NCBI RefSeq assembly: GCF_001027285.1
Contig: NZ_CP011509.1
Span: 6,720,501-6,784,500 of the forward strand
Direction: 5' to 3'
Length of the DNA: 64,000 nt
Origin: Archangium gephyra
GTDB lineage: Bacteria > Myxococcota > Myxococcia > Myxococcales > Myxococcaceae
A program made the translations under genes and the position numbers. Below, in pieces: positions 43,657-51,326 of this stretch (positions are counted from its first letter, which is position 1; each line of letters starts with the position of its first letter). The notes below the pieces were generated by a model. The model searched no databases. It worked only from the letters and a program-made list of their open reading frames with translations, and was not told the origin of the DNA.

Positions 43657-44393
43657 GGGCTCTTCTCGAGGACGACCCACTCCACCTGGCAGTGGGGGCA
43701 GTCGATGCGCGGCGCGCTGGAGGAGGGGCCTCGCAGCCAGCCCCGGAGCTCCTCCAGGGTGAAGGGCTCCGGGCTGAAGATGGCCGCGAGGCGCTCGGGG
43801 CCCGGGGCCTCATCGAGCGCGATGCTCTCCTCCAGCACCGAGAGGGTGCCGCCGGCCACCCGCGCCGCGGCCGTGCCCTGGTAGGGGTGGAAGACGGTGA
43901 GCTGTCCCGTCCCATCGATGCTGACGAGCAGGAGCCAGCCATCGCCCGGAGGCTGGTAGTGGAAGCGCAGCACCTCTCCCGCTCGGACCTTCGCCCCGGA
44001 AGCCAGCCGGAGCGGCGCGGCTTCCCCGGCGCGCTTCACGTACACGCCGAACTCCGTGCCTCCCTTCAAGCGGACCTCGTCGGTCCCCCGCAGGGTCAGC
44101 ACGGTCAGCAGCACCGCGCAGGCGCTTGCCGCGGCCGAGCCGAGCAGCCAGCGCCGCCAGGCCGGTGGGGCCACCTCGCGAGCCTCCAGCTTGCGCAGGA
44201 ACCGCTCGGGAGGGTGGGAGCGGCGGTACGCCTCGCTCGCCTCCGTGAGCGCCCGGACGTGCTCCCCGCACGCCGCGCAAGCGGCGACGTGCACCGGGGT
44301 GCCGGGCTCGACGGGATCTCCCGCGGCCAGGTACTCGAGCACCACCACGGGAGGACAACCGGGGCCCCGGGGTGGGGCGGGCAAGGGCTTCAT
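43653..44393 (-). CDS. Putative anti-sigma factor with DUF4384-like domain
   Basis: The 246-aa protein carries a zinc-binding anti-sigma motif near residues 35-46 (HVAACAACGEHV). One membrane span follows at about 80-100 (LLGSAAASACAVLLTVLTL), then an outer region like DUF4384 (FHYQPPGDGWLLLVSIDG, VFHPYQG). The final 20 residues hold a CPHC pair. GGAGGTGA precedes ATG 44393. It overlaps the sigma gene upstream and the caspase gene downstream by ATGA. It probably holds the sigma factor at the membrane and releases it on an envelope signal. Confidence 0.8.
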   Translation of the reverse strand: MKPLPAPPRGPGCPPVVVLEYLAAGDPVEPGTPVHVAACAACGEHVRALTEASEAYRRSHPPERFLRKLEAREVAPPAWRRWLLGSAAASACAVLLTVLTLRGTDEVRLKGGTEFGVYVKRAGEAAPLRLASGAKVRAGEVLRFHYQPPGDGWLLLVSIDGTGQLTVFHPYQGTAAARVAGGTLSVLEESIALDEAPGPERLAAIFSPEPFTLEELRGWLRGPSSSAPRIDCPHCQVEWVVLEKSP

Positions 44394-44905
44394 GGCTTCA
44401 CCTCCGGGGATGTCAGTTCGCGGAACTTCCGCCACCGCTCGCGCAGCAACTCCGCGAAGCCCGCGAGCTTCTTGCCCACGGTGCGGCGCGAGTAGCCCGT
44501 CTGGGCGGCGATCTCCTCCTGGGTCCACCCCTCGATGTGGTGGAGGATGACGATGTCCCGCATGCGGCCGTCGAGCTGGCCCATCACGGAGGAGACGAGG
44601 GCACGGCGATCCGCATCCTCCGGAGCGCCCTGGCGCCGGGGATCCAGCTCGGCCAGCTCGGGGGGCTCCCAGGGCTCTTCGCGGGCCCGGCGCTTCGCCT
44701 TGTCGAAACAGACGTGGTTCGCGATGGCGTAAAGCCACGCCAGGGTGACGGGCGCCTTGAGCGAGCCGTGGTAGTGGCGCACCCGCACGAAGACATCCTG
44801 CACGGCGTCCTCCGCATCCGCTCGGTTGCCCAGCAGCAGCAGGCACCGTTGGTGAAGGGAGTAGCCGTACTTGTCGTATAACGCTGAGAGCTGTTCGGGG
44901 CCCAC
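44390..44905 (-). CDS. ECF-type RNA polymerase sigma factor
   Basis: The 171-aa protein has sigma region 2 (YDKYGYSLHQRCLLLLGNRADAEDAVQDVF in pieces, then WLYAIANHVCFDKAKRR) and region 4 (GRMRDIVILHHIEGWTQEEIAAQTGYSRRTVGKKL). GTG 44905 follows AGGA. It heads the operon with the anti-sigma and caspase genes, so it likely controls its own operon. The ~100 bases upstream contain no motif I can call with confidence. Confidence 0.93.
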   Translation of the reverse strand: MGPEQLSALYDKYGYSLHQRCLLLLGNRADAEDAVQDVFVRVRHYHGSLKAPVTLAWLYAIANHVCFDKAKRRAREEPWEPPELAELDPRRQGAPEDADRRALVSSVMGQLDGRMRDIVILHHIEGWTQEEIAAQTGYSRRTVGKKLAGFAELLRERWRKFRELTSPEVKP

Positions 44906-45006
44906 GTTCCTGTCAGTCCACTCCTCGAGGGATATACTCGCGGAGGGCCAGGAAATGGGAACTCCCCCTCTTCAGGGCCCTTCGGCACGCATGGGCGCCC
45001 GGCGGC

Positions 45007-45246
45007 TCATGCCTGCTTGATCTGCACGGTCGAGCGCAGCAGCTCACCGGCCGGGCCGTACTCCCGGATGATGCGGCGGCTGCCCTCGGTGTACGCCACC
45101 ACCCGCACCACGGGCACGAGCCCCTGGGGCGTGGGGGCGAAGCGCAGGGCCTCGGGGACCTCGGTGATGTTCACCCGCTCGGTCTCCTTCTGGGTGGTGC
45201 CATCCACGTAGACGATGGTGCCCGGGTGTTGAGGTGCCTGACTCAT
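45007..45246 (-). CDS. Small conserved hypothetical protein, 79 aa
   Basis: The product is beta-rich: GTIVYVDGTTQKETERVNI, VVRVVAYTEGSRRIIREYGPAGELLRSTVQ. No signal peptide or membrane span. GGAG precedes ATG 45246. It lies between the zincin gene and the ECF sigma gene on the same strand, 17 bases after the zincin stop, and may be cotranscribed with the zincin. Function unknown. Confidence 0.65.
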   Translation of the reverse strand: MSQAPQHPGTIVYVDGTTQKETERVNITEVPEALRFAPTPQGLVPVVRVVAYTEGSRRIIREYGPAGELLRSTVQIKQA

Positions 45247-45263
45247 GGAGGTCTCCGTCCGCA

Positions 45264-46700
45264 TCACTGCGTCCCACCCAGCATCTCATCGAGGATGCGG
45301 AAGCGCTCCGGCATCATCGCACGGAACTCGGCCTCTTGCGGCGTTCCGCGCACCCGCTCGTAGAGCACCAGCGACTCGGCGAAGTCCTCCCCCGGCGTAT
45401 GGGTCGCGTATTGCGAGGCCTCGAGGCCGTCGTTCTCGATGGCCGTGCGCCAGCCCGCCCACTGGTTGGAGGTGTAGTCGCTCCCCCAGGCCTGCATGGA
45501 CCGGGTGTGCCCCGTCTCGTGGATGAGCGAGCCGTCGAGGGCGTCCTGGCCCACGGGTTCCAGCGTCGGGTAGACGGAGACGATCCCCTCCGCCCCCGCC
45601 GTCATGTACGAGCGGAAGTCGGGGTCGCCGTAGCGCTCGGCCCAGTACGCGTCGGACGGGTTCTGCGCGGGCTCCACGTTCACCTGGTTGACGATGGCGC
45701 GGCTGTTGGCCGGCAGCGAGGCGAGGCCCTGCGCCACCTGCTCGATGGAGTGGAAGTTGCCGTTGGCCGCGTTGAGCTGCTCCGGGACGTAGACGGGGAT
45801 GCGCTGCCCCGCGATCTCCACCTCGTAGCGGTTGGCGTTGGCCGCGCCCGCGGTGAAGGGGTGGTCCTGCACCGCGGTGGGGCCGTGCACCGTGAAGGGC
45901 TGTTGGGGGATCGTCCCGGGGCCGCTGATGGCCGACACCACTTCGGGCAGGCTGGGCTGGCCCTGGAGGAACCCGCTCAGCTGGGCCTGCTGCTGGTCGG
46001 CCGTCGCGTTGCGGAACCCGTTGGAGTTCATCAGCGCGCCCAGATCCCGCCGGGCGGGCGTGGACAGGTTGGCGTTGGTGCCACCCACGTAGTTCATCAA
46101 GCGGTTCTGGTCGCCGGTGGGCAGTCCCGCGAAGCCCGGTGACGTGGCCAGCTCGGTGAGGGTCCGCCGCGCCCTGTCATCCGCCGTGTGGTTGCCCAGC
46201 TGCGTCAGGGTGGTGGTCTGGACCGACTCGTCCAGGCCGCGGAAGGCCGGGTCGGCGGCCAGCTCCTGGAGCTGCCGGGTCAGCTGGCGATCCTCGGGGG
46301 CGCGGGCCTGGGCGGCCAGCATGGCCCGCTGGGGGGTGGGGTTGAGCTGGGCGAAGGCGTCGCTCGTGGTGAGGTTGCGCAGGTTGTTCTGGGCGATGCG
46401 GCGGTTGCCCAGGGCCCCCACGACTTCCAGCGCGGTGGTCTGCGTCTCGGCGTTCAGCCGGGTGAAGGCCGGGTCCGCCAGCAGGTTCTGCGCCGCCTGC
46501 TCGGGGGCCGGGGTCGGCTCGGCGACCAGGGGCTGCCGTGTCGGGGCCGGGGTGAACGAGTCCTGGATCGCGGGCGTCCGGGGCGCCTGCCGCGGCGGCG
46601 GGGGCTCGGACCTGACCGTGTTCTGCTGCTGAACCTCGGTGGGCCTCCGCGTGGAGACCGACGACGGCCGATCACCACCAATACGCGTGCTGGAACTCAT
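45264..46700 (-). CDS. Zincin-like metalloprotease with Pro/Ser-rich N-terminus
   Basis: The 478-aa protein starts MSSSTRIGGDRPSS, then a Pro/Thr/Gln-rich ~65 residues. A helical middle region follows, with repeats such as ADPAFTRLNAETQTTALEVVGALGN, ADPAFRGLDESVQTTTLTQLGN and TSPGFAGLPTGDQNRLMNYVGG, about 70 residues apart. The C-terminal domain carries HETGH (first His at 394), a glycine/aromatic segment, and EDFAESLVLYE, where a third ligand Glu is expected. No classical signal peptide. A smaller relative is encoded at 57160. Target unknown. Confidence 0.7.
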   Translation of the reverse strand: MSSSTRIGGDRPSSVSTRRPTEVQQQNTVRSEPPPPRQAPRTPAIQDSFTPAPTRQPLVAEPTPAPEQAAQNLLADPAFTRLNAETQTTALEVVGALGNRRIAQNNLRNLTTSDAFAQLNPTPQRAMLAAQARAPEDRQLTRQLQELAADPAFRGLDESVQTTTLTQLGNHTADDRARRTLTELATSPGFAGLPTGDQNRLMNYVGGTNANLSTPARRDLGALMNSNGFRNATADQQQAQLSGFLQGQPSLPEVVSAISGPGTIPQQPFTVHGPTAVQDHPFTAGAANANRYEVEIAGQRIPVYVPEQLNAANGNFHSIEQVAQGLASLPANSRAIVNQVNVEPAQNPSDAYWAERYGDPDFRSYMTAGAEGIVSVYPTLEPVGQDALDGSLIHETGHTRSMQAWGSDYTSNQWAGWRTAIENDGLEASQYATHTPGEDFAESLVLYERVRGTPQEAEFRAMMPERFRILDEMLGGTQ

Positions 46701-46847
46701 GTCTCTTGGACCCTCGCCATGAATGTGGATTCCGCCCTGAGGGGATTATCGGGGGGAGTGTATGGAAGTTGCTAGGGGGGACCAGCTCGCTCTACCCAAG
46801 GTCCCCGGATTTCGCTCTGGTGATCGCGGATGGGGGGACTCTCTAAG

Positions 46848-49075
46848 ATGCGGCGGGAACGCGTACAACGATGGTTTCTCCTCATCGGGTTGGCTGCCCT
46901 GGCCGGCGTGGCCCTCCTGCTCGGGCGCGGCCACCTCCAGGGGCCCGCCCGGGATGCGCTCACCCCCGAGGAGAGGCAGTGGTTCGAGAGCCATGCCGGC
47001 GGTCTCGTGCGTGGGCCCTATCTCAATGCCCCCTTGTCGTTCATCAACGACAAAGGAGAGTTCAGCGGCATCGCGGAGGACTATGCCCGGCTGTTGGAGG
47101 ACAAGTTGGGCGTCAAGTTCCGCAGGGCCGCTCCCACCCCCCTCAGCGAGCTGCTGGAGAACCTGCGCGCGGGACGGGTGGACCTGGCCAGCGGGCTGAC
47201 CCGGACCCCCGAGCGCCTGGAATACCTTCTCTTCTCCGAGCCGTACGTCCGCATCCCCAACCTCATCGTCGTGCGCCAGGGGACGTATGAGGTGCTCACC
47301 CTCGAGGAGATGCGGGGGTTGAGGATCTCGGTCGGCGAGAACTTCGGAGCCCATGAGTACCTGAAGCGGACTCATCCCGAGCTTCAGCTCGTCCCCGTTC
47401 CCAATGATCTCGAAGGACTGTTGCGCCTGTCGACCGGCGAAGTCGATGCGATGATCGTGCATGTCGCGGCCCTGTCCTTCCACATCACCCAGGAGAACCT
47501 GACCAACCTCCATGTGGCGGGAAGAATCCCCTACGAATACGAGCTGGCGATGGCGGTCCGCAAGGACGAGCCCCTCCTGAATCGCATCGTCCAGAAAGGA
47601 CTGGACCAGATCACGGAAGAGGAAAAGCAGGTCATCTGGAGCCGATGGATCTACGCGATGGAGCCGCCGTTCTATCGCGACCCCTTCTTCTGGCGGCTCC
47701 TGGCGATCCTGCTCGTGGGCGTGGGGGTGGCGGTGGGGACGGTCGTCGCCTGGAACAAGGCGCTGAAGCGGCAGGTACGGGCGCGGACCCACGAGCTCGC
47801 GGAGGCTCATCGCAACGTCTCGTTCCTCGCGGAGGCCAGCCTCATCCTCTCCGAGACGCTCGACTACAGCGAGACCCTCTCCCGCCTGGGAGAGCTGTGT
47901 GTGCGCCACCTCGCGGACTGGTGCGTCATCGACGTGGTGATGGAGGGGCGGATCCGCCGGCTCGCGGGGACGCATGTCAGCCCCGCGAAGCGGCCCCTGC
48001 TCGACACACTCGCCGAGCGTTACCCGGCCTGGGAGGGAGGCGCCAGTCCGGCCGGAGAGGTGCTTCGGACTCGCCAGCCCCAGCTCTACCCCGAGATGTC
48101 GGAGGAGGACATCCGGGCCTCGTGTGTGAACGAGGAACATGCGCAACTCATCATCGCGCTCGGAACCCGGAGCGCCATCGCGGTGCCCCTCGTGTCGCGA
48201 GGAAACATGCTCGGGGTGCTCACCCTCGGCTCGGGCCCCCATGGAAGGCGCTATGGGAGGAAGGAGCTCGAGCTGGCCCAGGAGGTGGCACGGCACGCCA
48301 CCCTCGCGTATGAGAACGCCAGGCTGTATCAGCAAGCCCAGGAGGCCATCCGGCTCCGGGATGTCTTCCTCATGGTCGCCGCCCATGAGCTTCGCACGCC
48401 CCTGACGTCCCTGAAGCTCCGCGTCTCGAGCCTTCACCGGCTGGCCCGGGACGCGCCGGAGCAGCGGATTCGCACCGACGCGCTCCTGCGCGAGCTGCCC
48501 CGCATCGAGGCCCAGACCGTGCGGCTCCGCACGCTCATCGAGCAGATCCTCGAGGTCTCCTGCATCGGCGCGGGGCGTTTCGAGTTGATGCGGGAGGAGG
48601 TGGAGCTCTGCCAGGTGGTCCAGGAGGTGGTGGAGGACCTGCGCGAGCAACTGTCGCGCAGCGGTTCCCCGTTGGAAGTGCGGGCCGCGTGCCCCGCCAT
48701 CGGAAGGTGGGACCGGCTTCGATTGGAGCAGGCCGTCACCCACCTGCTCGAGAACGCCATCAAGTTCGGGCAGGGAAAGCCGCTGGAGGTCCGGGTCGAG
48801 CCCGGGCCGGACACGGTGCGGCTCGTCGTCCAGGACCAGGGCATCGGTTTCCCGAGCGAGGCCAAGGCCCGTATCTTCGAGAAGTTCGAGCGGGCGGTCT
48901 CCGAGCGTCACTACGGCGGGCTCGGGCTCGGGCTCTTCCTCACCCGGCAGATCGTGGAGTCCCACGGCGGCACCATCTTCGTCGAGAGCACTCCCGAGAA
49001 GGGCTCGACCTTCACGGTGGTTCTTCCGTACGGGGAACATGCGTCCCCGCCGCTTGGACACGCCACCCCCCCTGA
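46848..49075 (+). CDS. Sensor histidine kinase with periplasmic SBP_bac_3 domain (stop codon displaced)
   Basis: A membrane segment (8-26) is followed by a periplasmic solute-binding (SBP_bac_3) domain (45-265, with SLTRTPERLEYLLFSEPY-like features), a second span (282-300), a GAF domain (320-490), HisKA with His513 in VAAHELRTPL, and an ATPase domain (LLENAIKFG, DQGIGFPSEA, GLGLGLFLTRQIVESHGG). The last recognisable residues are FTVVLPYG. In the sequence as given, the frame does not stop but runs on to 50357 through the antisense of two genes. A TGA lies at 49073-49075 in the next frame, immediately after a run of seven Cs. The coordinates given assume that stop is the real end. GGGGGGA precedes ATG 46848. 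Confidence 0.8.
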
Positions 49076-49082
49076 GCGGAAG

Positions 49083-49952
49083 TCACGTCCGGGCCAGCAC
49101 GGGGAAGCGGTGGGGCTCGCGAGACAGGGACAGCTTGCGCACGAACAAGTCGGCCTCGAGGTCCTCGCCCGCCTCCAGCGCGCCGGGCCACCAGCGCTCC
49201 GGCGTGAAGCCAAACCGGATGCTCCGGATGGGCCGATCAATCAGGCGCGGAAGCCAGGCGCGCAGATCGAAGGGCTCGCGGGCGAAGATGTCATCGAGGT
49301 ACAGCGTGTCGCCCTCGATGTCCGCGGACACCCACGCGCCGGCACCGAGCCCGCGCAGGGGCCGGGAGAAGCCGTTGGCCGCGTACCAGCTCGCGATCGT
49401 CGCGTAGTCTCGCGCGCCGAAACGCTCCGTCACCGGGAGCCCTTCGCGCGAGAGCGTGGCGAAGTCCGCGCGCACCTTCGCGTCCTCCAGGTCGAGCGTC
49501 GGCGCTGGCGGGCCCTCGGGGACGGCCTCGTGCGGGGCGGAGAAGAGCGTCTGCGGCCAGGGCTCGAAACCGAAGAGCGGGTAGAACTGGCGCACACGGG
49601 GGTTGGCGAACAGCAGCACCGGCGCGTCTCCACAGGCGTCCAGCGCCGCCGCCATCACCCGGCGCGCCAGGCCCCGCCCGCGGTGCGAGGGCACGCAGCC
49701 CACCGCGCCGAGTTGGAAGGCCTGTACCTCGTGCCCCTCCAGCCGCAGCCGCATCCGCGTCACCGAGGCATTGGCCACGACGCGGCCGTCCTCGAGCACC
49801 GCGAACGCGCGGTAGTCGTCATTCCACTCGCCCCACGCACACCAGCGCCGGAAGTCCACGGTGCGGAACACCTGGGGGACGTAGTCGCAGAACGCGCGCT
49901 GCAGCGCGGCGTCGCGAGGACCAATCTCGGTGACCGGCGGGACGGGGCTCAT
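49083..49952 (-). CDS. GNAT family N-acetyltransferase
   Basis: The 289-aa protein has the GNAT acetyl-CoA motif GCVPSHRGRGLARRVM after strand VQAFQLGAVG, and RQFYPLFGFEPW, the later GNAT strand-turn. The C-terminal half (TERFGARDYATIASWYAANG, GDTLYLDDIFAREP) is a second domain, possibly a degenerate GNAT as in Eis-like enzymes, though shorter than Eis. I use ATG 49952; a TTG at 49982 is possible. It is convergent with the sensor kinase and follows the cNMP-binding gene. Substrate unknown. Confidence 0.85.
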   Translation of the reverse strand: MSPVPPVTEIGPRDAALQRAFCDYVPQVFRTVDFRRWCAWGEWNDDYRAFAVLEDGRVVANASVTRMRLRLEGHEVQAFQLGAVGCVPSHRGRGLARRVMAAALDACGDAPVLLFANPRVRQFYPLFGFEPWPQTLFSAPHEAVPEGPPAPTLDLEDAKVRADFATLSREGLPVTERFGARDYATIASWYAANGFSRPLRGLGAGAWVSADIEGDTLYLDDIFAREPFDLRAWLPRLIDRPIRSIRFGFTPERWWPGALEAGEDLEADLFVRKLSLSREPHRFPVLART

Positions 49953-49965
49953 CCCAGGGAGTGTC

Positions 49966-50991
49966 TCACGCCCCGGGCCCAAGCGCCTCCGCCTGAGGAT
50001 TCAGGAGCACGAGCCGCGTGGCTTCCCGGGCCCTCACCCGGAGCGGTTGGCCGACCTCCAGGAGCGTGGAGTCCCGCTGGGTCACCACCAGCCCCTGATG
50101 CTCGAAGTCCACCGCGCCCGACAGCACGAACAGGTGGGTGCCCGCCTCGATCTTCTGCCACTCCTGCGGCCTCAGCTCGCGGTGCTCTCCGGAGCGCAGC
50201 AGGGAGAGCCGGCGCGTGCGCCCCAGGTGCCCGTAGCCCTCCAGCCCCCGCACCACATCGTCGAAGCGCCGCTCGGCGAGCGTCTTCCACATCCGCTCGC
50301 GCAGGTGCTCATTCCCCTCGAGCAGCGGCAGGAGCGCCGAGCGGGGAATGCGGATGAGCGTCGAGGCCGCCGCCGTGCGGACGGTCGCCGTGCGGCGCTC
50401 GCGGGTGAGCAGGGCCAGCTCCCCGAACACGGCACCGCTGCCCAGCTCGTCCATGAACTTCCCTCCCTGGGTCAGCACATGGACCACGCCGGTCTCCAGC
50501 AGGTACAGCTCGTCACTGGCACTTCCCGCCTGGAAGACCTCGCGGCCCGCGGGCAGCACGAGGAGCTCCGCGCGCTCGGCCAGGACGCGCAGGGTGGCCT
50601 CGTCGAGCTGGGCGAAGAGCGGCACGTGGCGCAACGCGTGGACCACCAGGGAGCGGCACAGTCGCGCCCCGAGCCGAGTGCCCAGCACCCGGGCCGCCAG
50701 CTTCACCATGGACTGGCGCAGCCGCCGCTTCAGCAGGGGGCGCGCCATGCTCAGCACGGTCTCCAGGGTGATGGGCGCCACCGTCAACAGCCCGTGTCCT
50801 TCGGCATGGCTGGTCGCGGTCTCGAGGAAGTAGAGCGCATCGGGCCTGTCGTGGGAGGCCCACGCCTCGCGCTCCTCCTCCGACTCGAAGAGCTGCGCGT
50901 GGACGGCGTAGAGGCTGTCGGTGAGCTGGTGCCGCGCCTCGGCGGACAGGGAGGAGGGGAGGACGACCTCGGTGCTCGTGATGCGGGACAT
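49966..50991 (-). CDS. Cyclic nucleotide-binding domain protein
   Basis: The 341-aa protein has a cNMP-binding fold in the middle. It includes VPLFAQLDEATLRVLAERAE, the region GREVFQAGSASDELYLLETG, and the phosphate-binding cassette FGELALLTRERRTATVRT. A helical N-terminal region (~1-115) has no clear family. The C-terminal part (RRLSLLRSGEHRELRPQEW and so on) resembles a second, degenerate binding fold. No DNA-binding helix-turn-helix is visible. ATG 50991 follows GAGG. The downstream GNAT gene begins 13 bases after the stop, so the two likely form an operon. Confidence 0.8.
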   Translation of the reverse strand: MSRITSTEVVLPSSLSAEARHQLTDSLYAVHAQLFESEEEREAWASHDRPDALYFLETATSHAEGHGLLTVAPITLETVLSMARPLLKRRLRQSMVKLAARVLGTRLGARLCRSLVVHALRHVPLFAQLDEATLRVLAERAELLVLPAGREVFQAGSASDELYLLETGVVHVLTQGGKFMDELGSGAVFGELALLTRERRTATVRTAAASTLIRIPRSALLPLLEGNEHLRERMWKTLAERRFDDVVRGLEGYGHLGRTRRLSLLRSGEHRELRPQEWQKIEAGTHLFVLSGAVDFEHQGLVVTQRDSTLLEVGQPLRVRAREATRLVLLNPQAEALGPGA

Positions 50992-51326
50992 GGTGGCCTC
51001 GATGCCAGGGCGTCGCGTGTGGGGTTCGCGCCCTGACATGAAGCACTCTGCCCTGGAGGCCGCCGGGGGGCTGTGACGGCGTCGATACCCGGCGAGTGAG
51101 CTCCATCACAGGGTGAAAAGCTCGCGCACGGGCTTGCCCGGCGCGTCGCCAATCGCCTGGGCCATCTCGGCCAGGGTCGAGGCCTCGAGGCCTCGGGGCC
51201 GTCGCCGTAGGCCAGGCCGGACGGCCACACGCCCGGAGAAGAACGGTCGTACGCGAAGCATGTGCCCGGTAAGCGCGGCGTTGGAGCCTGGTGGAGTAAG
51301 CTCCGCCCACAACCAGGGGTGGATCA
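50992..51326. other. 335-base intergenic region between divergent genes
   Basis: This gap separates the cNMP-binding gene from the second CHAT gene and must hold both promoters. I see no hairpin, repeat or RNA gene. A 51-codon minus-strand frame (51106-51261) ending in REFTL-like residues has no convincing start and is not called. Confidence 0.5.

Noticed and set aside
49076-50357. Continuation of the sensor kinase as a 1170-residue protein
   Set aside because: The extra residues are Arg/Pro/Ala-rich antisense of two well-supported genes, and a natural stop lies one base out of frame after a C-run.
51106-51261. 51-codon minus-strand frame in the gap before the second CHAT gene
   Set aside because: No ribosome site, no recognisable motif, and length within chance for this GC content.
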